A stretch of 22,513 nucleotides of DNA. Source: an uncultured Ruminiclostridium sp. GTDB taxonomy: Bacteria; Bacillota; Clostridia; Oscillospirales; Ruminococcaceae. Below the pieces are notes generated by a model that saw nothing but the letters and a program-made list of their open reading frames with translations, was not told the DNA's origin and did not search any database. Every line of letters starts with the position of its first letter. Positions within the stretch are counted from its first letter, which is position 1. The translations under genes and the position numbers were made by a program. Shown piece after piece: positions 14,050 through 22,489 of the stretch. The stretch lies in the NCBI GenBank assembly GCA_934490165.1, contig CAKSTB010000030.1:1-22513 (forward strand). The letters are read 5' to 3'.

Positions 14050-14529
14050 ATGACCACAGAAACAGCTGATAAGATCATCAGATTTCTCGAAAAATATAAC
14101 GGTGTCTACCGCGATATGGTATCGTTTCTTACCGAAAAGCAGGCAAAGGTCATGGCGGACGATCTGCTGTGGCTGCTTGACTCGGTCGAGGACGAACAGG
14201 CACTGGTTATGAAAATACAGTCGGAGGAAAACGCAAGGACGGCTCTTTTTGAAGAGCTCGGGCTCGGCGAGATGAAAGCAAAACAGCTTATTGAAGAAGC
14301 CCCCGACGAGAGAAAATCAAAACTGACCCTGCTTTATGACGAGCTCACGGAATATGTGGCAAAAATAAAGCAGCTCAACAATATAATCGTTGAAACGGTT
14401 GAAAAGAAATTGTCAGTTCAGGAGGAACTGATACGCAAGACAGGGATGACACTCACAGAAACCTATAACGGCTACGGTGCGAAAATAAAGCACACCTCAG
14501 CACCTAAAGGCTTTATCGGTAATGTATAA
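14050..14529 (+). CDS. flgN: Flagellar export chaperone FlgN
   Basis: 159 residues, almost entirely helical and charged, with the FlgN-type pattern (LTEKQAKVMADDLLWLLDSV, EEQALVMKIQSEEN, LNNIIVETVEKKL). In the family, FlgN binds the C-terminal ends of the junction proteins FlgK and FlgL in the cytoplasm and brings them to the type III export gate. Its genes here are exactly those two clients, the first 13 nt downstream. Sequence conservation of FlgN is low, so position between flgM and flgK carries much of the call. Confidence 0.85.
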   Translation: MTTETADKIIRFLEKYNGVYRDMVSFLTEKQAKVMADDLLWLLDSVEDEQALVMKIQSEENARTALFEELGLGEMKAKQLIEEAPDERKSKLTLLYDELTEYVAKIKQLNNIIVETVEKKLSVQEELIRKTGMTLTETYNGYGAKIKHTSAPKGFIGNV

Positions 14530-14542
14530 TTTCGGAGGATAA

Positions 14543-16102
14543 ATGAGAGCTTCATTTTTAGGATTAGAGATCCAGAAAAGATCGGTACAGATGGCGCAGA
14601 AGGCGCTCGACGTTACCGGCAACAACCTGTCGAACCGTGATACGGTAGGCTACACAAGACAGCGCCTTGATGTATATTCCAGCTATATGAACATGAACGG
14701 AATATACACCACAAAGCTTGCCCGCCTGGGACTTTCGAGCCAGGGCGTTTTCGCAAGCGGTGTAAGTCAGACAAGAGATGAATATCTTGACAAGCGTTAC
14801 AGGGACAACAGCTGTTATGTTGCGGAATACAACCAGCAGGCATCTATAATGAGCGAGATCGAAACAGCGCTTACAAACTTCTCCGATACATACGAGAATG
14901 TCGGTATGGCATATCAGTTCGACCAGTTCAAATCGGCTCTGCGCAAATACGCGGAGGACAGCGCCGACAGAGAGGAGCTTGCAAGCGTTGTAAGAAACCA
15001 GGCATATAACATCTGCAAGATGTTCACTCAGCAGAGCACAGACCTTAAGAACCTTGAAAATCAGACTTTATACGATCTGCACTCAACGCTTGAGGACGCG
15101 AACCGTATAATAAATGAAATCGTTGAATACAACAAGCAGATAGTAAATGAATATGCGATAACAGGCGCAGACCTTATATATAACGGTCTTTCCGTTACAG
15201 GCGGTTACGGACCGAACGAAATGCTCGATGCGAGAAACAACCTTATCGACCAGCTCAGTGAGTTCGGTGATATCCACGTTGAGGACAACTTTGACGGCTC
15301 GGTAAAAATCACAATGGGCGGTCTTATGATCGTTGACGGTCAGAAGAGTAACCTGTTCGTGACCGGTAAGGATTTTGACGCGTTCAACGCAAAATACGAA
15401 GAAAACGGTGCGGCTGTGCTGAAACTTACAGACGGCAACAATATGGTGCTCGGAAGCGGCTCACTGAAAGCCTACACCGATATGATAAACGGCAACGGTT
15501 CATATGCCTCGGGCAAGCAGACTACCGATTACGGTATCAAATATTACCAGTCGGCAGTCGACGAGTTTGCAAAGCAGTTTGCGGGACTTATGAACACGCT
15601 CAACGGCGGTGACGAGTCGGACGACAGACTGATGTTCACAAGCGCGGACGGCTCACCTATAAACGCAGGAAACATAAGAATATCGGATGCGTGGCTTAAG
15701 GACGCTACGATGATAGCGAAAATATACAACGAAAAGACAGGCGCTTACGATTATCCCGTAAACCTTGACGGCAATGCGGTAAACAAGCTGCTTCTCGGTA
15801 TGGACGACAGCGTCCAGATAGGTCAGGGCGACTATGAAGGCTCAAGCTACGACTTTATACTCTTCCTCAACAACCGCCTTGCGCAGAATATCGAATTTGC
15901 CGAAAAGCAGTGCGATATGTATACCGAAACAGCAACCTCACTGCTTGACAGCAGAGATGCGATAATGGGCGTTTCCGAAACGGAAGAGGGCGTTAATATG
16001 CTGAACTATTCCAAGTGGTTCAACGCTTCTTCAAGAATGCTGACCACGCTTGACGAGGCGCTCAGCACTATAATAGAAAAAATGGGACTTGTCGGCAGAT
16101 AA
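14543..16102 (+). CDS. flgK: Hook-filament junction protein 1, FlgK (HAP1)
   Basis: 519 residues. The N-terminus has the axial-protein signature (LGLEIQKRSVQMAQKALDV, then TGNNLSNRDTVGYTRQRLDV), and the C-terminus has the matching coiled-coil end (EGVNMLNYSKWFNASSRML, TTLDEALSTIIEKMG). Both pack together in the junction between hook and filament. Length is within the usual range, with a variable middle domain. Ribosome binding site GGAGG directly before ATG 14543. Exported by the flagellar type III system with FlgN as likely chaperone. Confidence 0.95.
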   Translation: MRASFLGLEIQKRSVQMAQKALDVTGNNLSNRDTVGYTRQRLDVYSSYMNMNGIYTTKLARLGLSSQGVFASGVSQTRDEYLDKRYRDNSCYVAEYNQQASIMSEIETALTNFSDTYENVGMAYQFDQFKSALRKYAEDSADREELASVVRNQAYNICKMFTQQSTDLKNLENQTLYDLHSTLEDANRIINEIVEYNKQIVNEYAITGADLIYNGLSVTGGYGPNEMLDARNNLIDQLSEFGDIHVEDNFDGSVKITMGGLMIVDGQKSNLFVTGKDFDAFNAKYEENGAAVLKLTDGNNMVLGSGSLKAYTDMINGNGSYASGKQTTDYGIKYYQSAVDEFAKQFAGLMNTLNGGDESDDRLMFTSADGSPINAGNIRISDAWLKDATMIAKIYNEKTGAYDYPVNLDGNAVNKLLLGMDDSVQIGQGDYEGSSYDFILFLNNRLAQNIEFAEKQCDMYTETATSLLDSRDAIMGVSETEEGVNMLNYSKWFNASSRMLTTLDEALSTIIEKMGLVGR

Positions 16103-16122
16103 GCGGAAAGGGATAGATCAAC

Positions 16123-17118
16123 ATGAGAATAACACAGAGCATGACAAACAGACGCTATATGTCGCAGCTTAATGCCGCTCTTGAAAGAAAGAACGCTTCC
16201 GAAAGAAGAATAAATTCGACCAAGAGATACAACAGGGCAAGCGAAGATCCGATAAGCGCCGCAAAAGCGCTGAGAACAAGAAAGGCTATCGCTAACACCA
16301 ACGATTATCTTGGCAACCTTGAAACCGCCGAGCAGATATATAACGGCGCAGACAGCGTTCTGATGAACGTAAACGACATCCTCGACAATATTATAGAAAA
16401 GGTAACTTACGCCGCAAACGGTACTCAGCACGATGAGGACGAGGAGATCCTCGCTCAGACTGTTGAAACTTTCGCAGACGAAATAGTAAGACTTTTCAAT
16501 ACCGATATAGCCGAAAGAAGAATTTTCGGCGGCGTAAACAACGACACCACGATATTCAAGATCGAAGATGTCGGCGGCGAAAAGAAGATCACTTACAACG
16601 GCGTTGACATAAGCTCACTTGATAATCCCGAAGATTTCCCCTTCTCTGAGTCGAGCTACACCGATATCGGTATCGGAATGGTGATCGATCCCGCGACAGG
16701 CAGAGTAGATCCTCAGTCCGCGCTCCCCGTTACATTCAACGGTGCAAAGATAACAGGTTGCGGCAAGGATGAGGACGGAGTTTCGAAGAACATTATCCAG
16801 ATCACTCTGAACGCCGCACAGGCAGTAAGAGATGGCGATAAGATAAAGGCTATGGACTATATCGACAAGCTGAGAGCCGCACAGACAAGCGTCAGCGTAG
16901 CTCACGCGGATATAGGTAACAAGCAGGAATATATCGAATATAACACAAACCGTCTTACCAACAACAAGGAAACACTGCTTGAACAGCAGAACAACCTTGA
17001 GGGTACGGATATGGGTGCGGAAACGACCAACTGGAAAACGCTTGAAGCGATCTATAACGTTTCGCTTCAGTTTGCTTCATCGGTAATTCCGATGAGCATA
17101 TTCCAGTTTATTTCATAA
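16123..17118 (+). CDS. flgL: Hook-filament junction protein 3, FlgL (HAP3)
   Basis: 331 residues. Flagellin-like N-terminus MRITQSMTNRRYMSQLNAAL with the motif NRASEDPISAAKALRTRKAI, and a C-terminal helix containing LEAIYNVSLQFASSVIPMSI. FlgL forms the second ring between FlgK and the flagellin filament. It begins 20 nt after flgK in the usual order. Central part (about 130-230) is the variable surface domain, rich in Asp and Gly. Confidence 0.93.
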   Translation: MRITQSMTNRRYMSQLNAALERKNASERRINSTKRYNRASEDPISAAKALRTRKAIANTNDYLGNLETAEQIYNGADSVLMNVNDILDNIIEKVTYAANGTQHDEDEEILAQTVETFADEIVRLFNTDIAERRIFGGVNNDTTIFKIEDVGGEKKITYNGVDISSLDNPEDFPFSESSYTDIGIGMVIDPATGRVDPQSALPVTFNGAKITGCGKDEDGVSKNIIQITLNAAQAVRDGDKIKAMDYIDKLRAAQTSVSVAHADIGNKQEYIEYNTNRLTNNKETLLEQQNNLEGTDMGAETTNWKTLEAIYNVSLQFASSVIPMSIFQFIS

Positions 17119-17168
17119 ATCATCGCTCTGAGTGAAAGAGTGAAAAATAATACGGGGAGGAAGATACA

Positions 17169-17795
17169 ATGAATCCGAATTTGCTTAAGATTACAAGCAT
17201 ACCGATAAGCATTGAGGTGAATGTCACAAACGGTACATTAAAAGCGCCTGAGGACAAAGAGCCGCTCAAAATCGATATCAACCGCACACCCGGCGGATAC
17301 AAGATGGAGAGCAGACCCGCAAAGATAAATATCGATACTTATGCGGCACGTTCAAGTATGGGCTATGGCGAATACAATGCCGCCGACTTCAATCAGAAGG
17401 AAGCTGACAGAGGCTTTAAGATAGCTTATCAGGGAGTAGCAAGAATAGTGAGCGAGGGCGACCAGCTCGCAAGAGGCGTATCACCGTCAGAGATCGCCGC
17501 ACAGCAGATGCGTGCGGGCGCGACCATAGAAACGGCTATAGATTTTCTGCCTAAGGGCGGAGCGGACGTATCCTTTGATAAGGGTACGCTCAGCATAAAC
17601 TACACTCCTACCGATATAAATATCGACTGGGAGAATATAAATTCCTCCGTTGTCGAGTTTGTTCCCGGCAATATAGAGTTTATAGTAAAAGAACGTCCCA
17701 GAGTGGAAATAGAATATGTGGGCGAGCCTATATACGTTCCGCCGAGTGCAAATCCGGCTTACGTTGCGCCCAAAAAGCTCAACACCAAGGGCTGA
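17169..17795 (+). CDS. DUF6470 family protein of the flagellar cluster (YviE-like)
   Basis: 208 residues with no signal peptide or membrane segment. It belongs to the DUF6470 group found between flgL and fliW in Gram-positive flagellar loci (yviE position in Bacillus). Recognisable parts are LLKITSIPISIEVNVTNG, the TPGGYKMESRPAKINIDTYA segment, and a second half alternating beta-strand-like stretches (LSINYTPTDINIDWENIN). The end is Pro-rich (YVPPSANPAYVAPKK). No biochemical role is established that I know of; co-location suggests a flagellar regulatory or assembly role. The gap to fliW is 35 nt. Confidence 0.8.
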   Translation: MNPNLLKITSIPISIEVNVTNGTLKAPEDKEPLKIDINRTPGGYKMESRPAKINIDTYAARSSMGYGEYNAADFNQKEADRGFKIAYQGVARIVSEGDQLARGVSPSEIAAQQMRAGATIETAIDFLPKGGADVSFDKGTLSINYTPTDINIDWENINSSVVEFVPGNIEFIVKERPRVEIEYVGEPIYVPPSANPAYVAPKKLNTKG

Positions 17796-17830
17796 TAAAT
17801 AAGAGATCTGAAAGGAAACGGTAAAGATCA

Positions 17831-18268
17831 ATGGAGATAATGACCAGAGATTTCGGTAAAGTAAATGTAGACGAAAGCAAGATATTCAACTTCCCGTCCG
17901 GACTTTTCGCATTTGAAGAATGCAGGCAGTTTGCGCTGTTAAGTCCGCTCGGTGAAAATGTATACCCTATGTGGCTGCAGTCTACCGAAAATGTTACACC
18001 GTGTTTTATCGTTTTCGACCCGGCTATTATAGACGGAGCTTATAAGATAACGCTTAACAGCTCCGAAAAGAAACTGCTGAAGATAAATGACAACTCAAAC
18101 GTCAGATGCTTATCCATAGCAGTCGTACCGGAGGACTACAAAAAGACTACGGTGAATATGAAGTGCCCCATTGTAATAAACGCAGACGAAGGACTTGCCG
18201 CGCAGGTGATACTTCCCGAAAAGTATGAGATCCGTCTGCCGATATATGTCGATAAGGGGGCGGAGTAA
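17831..18268 (+). CDS. fliW: Flagellar assembly factor FliW, CsrA antagonist
   Basis: 145 residues with the FliW pattern: IFNFPSGLFAFEECRQFALL near the start, then FIVFDPAIIDGAYKITLN, and CLSIAVVPEDYKKTTVNMKCPIVIN towards the end. In Bacillus, FliW binds either flagellin or CsrA; free flagellin releases CsrA repression of flagellin translation. Its TAA overlaps the csrA ATG by one base, so the two partners are translationally coupled. The start is taken at 17831, where GAAAGGAAA lies upstream; an in-frame ATG three codons later cannot be excluded. Confidence 0.95.
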   Translation: MEIMTRDFGKVNVDESKIFNFPSGLFAFEECRQFALLSPLGENVYPMWLQSTENVTPCFIVFDPAIIDGAYKITLNSSEKKLLKINDNSNVRCLSIAVVPEDYKKTTVNMKCPIVINADEGLAAQVILPEKYEIRLPIYVDKGAE

Positions 18269-18495
18269 TGCTTGTAGTAACACGAAAAACGGACGAAAGT
18301 CTTACAATATCCGACAATATTGAAATAACCGTCCTTGAAATAGCCAAGGACAGGGTGAAGATCGGCATCTCAGCGCCGAAAGATGTTAAGATAATCCGAA
18401 ACGAGCTGAGAGATGCTCAGGATATGAATAAAGAATCATCGCAGGCACTGCCCAAGGCAGCTATGGAAGCCCTGCTCGGTATGAAAAAAGACTGA
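18268..18495 (+). CDS. csrA: Carbon storage regulator CsrA
   Basis: 75 residues beginning MLVVTRKTDESLTISDNIEI, followed by TVLEIAKDRVKIGISAPKDV, the complete CsrA beta-strand core. The following helix and extended tail (NKESSQALPKAAMEALLGMK) are as in Gram-positive CsrA. It binds GGA motifs in mRNA leaders, classically that of flagellin, and is sequestered by FliW. Overlaps fliW by one base (TAATG). Confidence 0.96.
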   Translation: MLVVTRKTDESLTISDNIEITVLEIAKDRVKIGISAPKDVKIIRNELRDAQDMNKESSQALPKAAMEALLGMKKD

Positions 18496-18509
18496 AAGGA
18501 AGATAAGAT

Positions 18510-21122
18510 ATGGCAACAACAAACAGCAGCAGCATATTAAGATTCAGCGGTATGAACTCGGGACTTGATACCGAGTCTATCGTAAATGCTATGACGGCGG
18601 CTACAAAGCTGAAAATAACAAAGCAGAACCGTAAAGCAATAACACTCAAATGGAAACAGGAAGCATATCAGGGCATAACAACAAAGCTCACAGACTTTCA
18701 GAACAAATATCTTGATATGCTCAATTCCAAGGTCAACCTTAAAAGCAAATCCACCTTTACAAAATACGGCGCAACGGTTTCCACTTTAAATGCTGACGGC
18801 ATACTCAAAGAGGGTACTCCTGCCGGTGTATCGGTACGCTCAGGCACAAATGCAGTACCCGGTACATACAATGTAAAGGTGCTTCAGACAGCCACACAGG
18901 CTAAGTATCAGGGCAGTGCAATGGACGCAAGCTCGCTTGACTTATCACAGTACAATGACGCTTCACAGAACTACTCGTTCAATATAACGGTAGGCACGAA
19001 GTCAACTGTTATAAGCTTCAACGGCGGCAGTGCCGACAGTGTACGCTCGCAGATAAACAGCCAGCTTAAAGACGCATACGGTTCTTCGAACACAAGCGGT
19101 CAGGGTCTTGTTTATGTAAACGAAAGCGGTAAGATCATATCCTCCGACAGACAGTCAATGTCGCTTACCGGTGTTGCGAATATGTACGGCAACTTCACGT
19201 TTGATTTAAACACAAGCATCAGCGCAGGCACAAACAAATTCAATATAACCGTCGGTGACGAAACAGTAAGCGTTTCGTTTGAAAGCTACACGGCTGATTA
19301 TTTCAACCAGACAGACAGCACTACACTCGGTGCTCAGAAAAGAGAGGAATATCAGAACATTTATTTCGGCGAGCAGGCTGAAAAGCTGTATAACGCGGCT
19401 AAAGCTGACGGTTCTGTAGATTTTGACGCATTGAAGGCGCAGGCTTACGACAAAGCAAAGCAGGCGGATTACGACAATAAGTTTGAAAGCGAAAAGACAA
19501 AAGCCATAGCCGAATATGACGAAGAGCTGAAAACCAGCTATGACAGCGGCATAGCAGACGGCTCTATAGCCGAGGGCACGAGCTTTGAGGACTGGAAGAA
19601 GACTCAGGCAGAATTTGATGAGAACGCTTTCAAGACAGCATTTGATGAGCAGTACGCAAAGGACTTTGACGAAACCGCATTCAAAGCGCAGTTCGACAAG
19701 GATTATGACGAGCTTTCCGCATATAAGGATACGCTTAACGCAGATGATTTCAAGCTGTCCAACGAGGATCTTGCCGCTTATGCAAACAAGTATGAGCTTA
19801 ACAAGGCTATAAGCAAAGTTAAGCTTTCTGACGGTACGGGTCTTAATATAGATGAAAACGGCACTGTTACAGCCGCAAACGGCGAAAAGCTCGCGGTTGC
19901 CGCAGATCCCGCAACGCAGAACACGTTCGGTGCGTCTACAGCCAGAAAGACTACGGCACAGGTCACAACAGCCACAACACTTAAGGATCTAGGTGTTGAG
20001 GACAGTGCGACCTTCACTATAAACGGCACAAAGTTCACATTCACATCGGATTATACAGTAGCAAAGATGATGAGCGAAATTAACGCCAGCAAGAACGCAG
20101 GCGCAACAATGACGTTCAGCACACTTACAAACAGCTTTGCTCTCAGCTCATCGGGTTACGGCACAGCCGCATCCATCGAATTTTCCGCAGAGAACGGAAG
20201 CGCGGGCGCGGAGCTTCTCAGCACGCTCGGTCTTACATCGGGTACGCTGACACAGGGACGCAACCTGCAGCTTGAAGTAAACGGCGAAACAATAGAAACC
20301 TCGTCAAACAGCTTCACTGCGGACGGTACAACAATGACCTTCACATCTGCCGCACAGGGCGCAGAGTTCTCTTATGAAGTAAAGAAGGACAACAGCAGTG
20401 CGATAGACGCTATAAAGTCATTCGTTGAAGATTACAATAAGATTATCGAAGAAGTATACGGTCAGCTTGACCAGAAGCCGAACTCCGACTACTACGCACT
20501 TACCGATGACGATATTGAGGATATGGACTTATCCGAAAAACAGCAGGAGAAGTGGGAAGAAAAGGCTAAGGAAGGTCTGCTTTACAACGACAGCACAGTA
20601 TCGACAGTAATGCAGAAGATGCGTTCCGTTCTTTATTCTACGGTAAAGACAGCGGACGGACAGACATTCAGCCTGTTCAGCATGGGTATTACTACAAGTG
20701 ACGACTGGGGCGACCACGGCAAGCTTGAGCTGGACGAAACAAAGCTTGAAGCCGCATTTGAGCAGTATGCCGACCAGATAGCAGACCTGTTCGCAGGCAC
20801 AACGGTCGATGAAAACGGCAACACCGTAAAGACAGGTATCATGCACAAGCTTGATGATGTACTTACAGGAGCTGTAAAGACAACAGGCGCAAGAAAAGAC
20901 AAGGGTACACTTGTACAGCTTGCAGGTACAAAGACAGGCACTTCTGCAACAGATAACTCGATATATGATCAGTTGAAGAGTATTTCAACGCTTATCTCAT
21001 CTCTTGAAACAAGATATGAAAAGCAGCAGGACAGATACTGGAAGCAGTTCTCCAACCTCGAAACAATGATGGGTTCGCTCAACAGCCAGACCAGCTATAT
21101 CCAGCAGCTGATGCAGTTCTGA
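18510..21122 (+). CDS. fliD: Filament cap protein FliD (HAP2), unusually long
   Basis: 870 residues, where Bacillus-type FliD has about 500. N-terminal domain (about 1-130): SGMNSGLDTESIVNAMTAAT, then KWKQEAYQGITTKLTDFQNK. C-terminal domain (about 625-870): AIDAIKSFVEDYNKIIEEVY, FSLFSMGITTSDDWGDHGKL, and a terminal coiled coil ending TSYIQQLMQF. The middle has beta-rich segments typical of exported cap domains (around 155-260 and 495-620). Between them lies an acidic helical insert (about 265-440) with a 17-residue tandem repeat at 369-402. FliD caps the filament tip and folds incoming flagellin; surface-exposed middle domains vary greatly between species. It starts 14 nt after csrA, with a GAAAGGAAG ribosome binding site. 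Confidence 0.93.
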   Translation: MATTNSSSILRFSGMNSGLDTESIVNAMTAATKLKITKQNRKAITLKWKQEAYQGITTKLTDFQNKYLDMLNSKVNLKSKSTFTKYGATVSTLNADGILKEGTPAGVSVRSGTNAVPGTYNVKVLQTATQAKYQGSAMDASSLDLSQYNDASQNYSFNITVGTKSTVISFNGGSADSVRSQINSQLKDAYGSSNTSGQGLVYVNESGKIISSDRQSMSLTGVANMYGNFTFDLNTSISAGTNKFNITVGDETVSVSFESYTADYFNQTDSTTLGAQKREEYQNIYFGEQAEKLYNAAKADGSVDFDALKAQAYDKAKQADYDNKFESEKTKAIAEYDEELKTSYDSGIADGSIAEGTSFEDWKKTQAEFDENAFKTAFDEQYAKDFDETAFKAQFDKDYDELSAYKDTLNADDFKLSNEDLAAYANKYELNKAISKVKLSDGTGLNIDENGTVTAANGEKLAVAADPATQNTFGASTARKTTAQVTTATTLKDLGVEDSATFTINGTKFTFTSDYTVAKMMSEINASKNAGATMTFSTLTNSFALSSSGYGTAASIEFSAENGSAGAELLSTLGLTSGTLTQGRNLQLEVNGETIETSSNSFTADGTTMTFTSAAQGAEFSYEVKKDNSSAIDAIKSFVEDYNKIIEEVYGQLDQKPNSDYYALTDDDIEDMDLSEKQQEKWEEKAKEGLLYNDSTVSTVMQKMRSVLYSTVKTADGQTFSLFSMGITTSDDWGDHGKLELDETKLEAAFEQYADQIADLFAGTTVDENGNTVKTGIMHKLDDVLTGAVKTTGARKDKGTLVQLAGTKTGTSATDNSIYDQLKSISTLISSLETRYEKQQDRYWKQFSNLETMMGSLNSQTSYIQQLMQF

Positions 21123-21159
21123 TAAATTCATCAACACAAGACAACGTAAGGAATACGAT

Positions 21160-21579
21160 ATGAATAACGCATTTTCTGCATATAAAAAGCAGTCGGTCAC
21201 TACCCTCACCCCGGGTGAGATAGTGGTAAGGCTGTATCAGGAGGCGGAGCGTCAGCTCAACAGAGCGTCCTACTACATTCCGCTCAAGAACTACGAAGAA
21301 ACCAACAAGGCGCTTATAAAGGCGCAGGACGTAATAAACGCCCTGCGTTCCTGCCTTGATATGAAGATACCCGTTTCCAAAAATCTCGACTCGCTGTACG
21401 AATATTTCAACCGCGAAATTGTCGAAGCAAACGTGAAAAAAGACAAGGCGAAGGTAGATGCACTTCTGCCTATGATAGCCGAGCTACGTGAAGCTTTCGC
21501 GGAGATAAACAGTATGAGCAGAGAACAGATGGAAGCGCAGGAAAGATCGGCAAGGACCGCTATGCAGGAACAGGCTTAA
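21160..21579 (+). CDS. fliS: Flagellin export chaperone FliS
   Basis: 139 residues, helical, with the FliS start NAFSAYKKQSVTTLTPGEIV, then VRLYQEAERQLNRA, and the helix pattern NKALIKAQDVINALRSCLDM. FliS binds the C-terminal end of flagellin in the cytoplasm and prevents early polymerisation. In the usual fliD-fliS-fliT order. The last 25 residues are charged and probably flexible. Confidence 0.93.
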   Translation: MNNAFSAYKKQSVTTLTPGEIVVRLYQEAERQLNRASYYIPLKNYEETNKALIKAQDVINALRSCLDMKIPVSKNLDSLYEYFNREIVEANVKKDKAKVDALLPMIAELREAFAEINSMSREQMEAQERSARTAMQEQA

Positions 21580-21621
21580 ACTACACGGTGCTTAAACCCC
21601 ACCGGAAAGGAATCCGATATA

Positions 21622-22101
21622 ATGAAAAAGGCAGATGCACAAACACTGCTTTCGCTCATGGACGAGCTGACGGAGCTTATGACCGAGTATGACAGACGCA
21701 CCGACCGGATGGTCACGAACGATCTCGAGGTCATTCAGCAGGTGCTTTTATCCCGTAATGAGCTTATGGATAAAATGCGTCAGGTAAAGCAATCTATAAT
21801 GGATGTAGCAAACGCGCAGGTTCCTGCCGAGCGTGAGCTTATCCGCAATATACTGAACAACAAGCCCGTTACAGACAGTCTTTCATATGAATTAAGGCAG
21901 TTACAATCCAAGATGCGTCATCTTCACGATATAAAAAATGAGATAGAAGCAAAGGATAAAAAGGTTACCGCAGTAGTTCGCCAGAACTACGAGGACGTAA
22001 AGGCGGAGCTTGAGTCGCTAAAGGTCGACAAGAAGAAGATCGACTACTACAGCAGTGTAAAGCTCGGCGGCAAAGGCAAAACCTTCAACTCCAACTACTA
22101 A
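21622..22101 (+). CDS. FliT-like flagellar chaperone (FlgN/FliT superfamily)
   Basis: 159 residues, almost wholly helical, with long charged heptad-like stretches (LSLMDELTELMTEYDRRTDR, IKNEIEAKDKKVTAVVRQNY). It ends in KGKTFNSNY. Position straight after fliS and the helix pattern fit FliT, the chaperone of FliD. Sequence signals for FliT are weak, and a FlgN-like assignment is equally compatible with the helix pattern; flgN is already present at 14050, which favours FliT. Last gene of the flagellar run; GGAAAGGAA ribosome binding site. Confidence 0.75.
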   Translation: MKKADAQTLLSLMDELTELMTEYDRRTDRMVTNDLEVIQQVLLSRNELMDKMRQVKQSIMDVANAQVPAERELIRNILNNKPVTDSLSYELRQLQSKMRHLHDIKNEIEAKDKKVTAVVRQNYEDVKAELESLKVDKKKIDYYSSVKLGGKGKTFNSNY

Positions 22102-22105
22102 GCGG

Positions 22106-22233
22106 GCGGCTGTGAGCCGCTCCAAATTCGCCGTTGCGGGTGTGACCCGCCGCAAATTCGCCGTTCCGACAGTTAGCGGATTGCTCAAGTTGCGTTACCG
22201 GCGGTGGCAATGTGCCACTGCAAATTCGCCGTT
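22106..22233. repeat. Three hairpin-plus-box repeats after fliT
   Basis: Three units share one design: a 6-bp hairpin with a 3-nt loop, 2 nt, then the box CAAATTCGCCGTT. Hairpins are at 22106-22120, 22136-22150 and 22204-22218; boxes at 22123-22135, 22153-22165 and 22221-22233. The stems differ in sequence (GCGGCT, GCGGGT, GTGGCA), but each is matched by its own exact complement (AGCCGC, ACCCGC, TGCCAC). Non-coding. Confidence 0.7.
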
Positions 22234-22257
22234 CTGACGGTTGGCAATTTGCTCGAG
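22181..22257 (+). repeat. 77-nt direct repeat, copy 1
   Basis: Appears identical, base for base, to 22437-22513. It includes the third hairpin-plus-box unit and ends in CTCGAG. Copy starts are 256 nt apart. Confidence 0.85.
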
Positions 22258-22318
22258 TTTACGTTATCGGCGAGCGCTTACAGCGCACCCTATTGACGTT
22301 AGTACATATTCAAACATT

Positions 22319-22361
22319 AAAAGGATACTGCAAGCGAATGTGGTTTGCAGTATCCTTTTTT
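22319..22361 (+). terminator. Strong intrinsic terminator of the flagellar cluster
   Basis: A perfect 15-bp stem (22319-22333 with 22345-22359) with an 11-nt loop; the right arm runs into a six-T stretch (22356-22361). It lies 218 nt after the last flagellar stop codon, between the two 77-nt direct repeats. The A-rich left arm means it could act in both directions. Confidence 0.88.
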
Positions 22362-22377
22362 GTGGGTGTGAAGTGCC

Positions 22378-22489
22378 AAAAATTTGCCGTTGCGGCTGTG
22401 AGCCGCTCCAAATTCGCCGTTCTGACGCTTGGCAATTTGCTCAAGTTGCGTTACCGGCGGTGGCAATGTGCCACTGCAAATTCGCCGTT
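22378..22489. repeat. Further hairpin-plus-box repeats beyond the terminator
   Basis: A degenerate box (22378-22390, AATTTGCCGTT core) is followed by two full units: hairpin 22392-22406 with box 22409-22421, and hairpin 22460-22474 with box 22477-22489. The 2-nt spacing between hairpin and box is kept. The array continues to the window edge and possibly past it. Confidence 0.7.
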
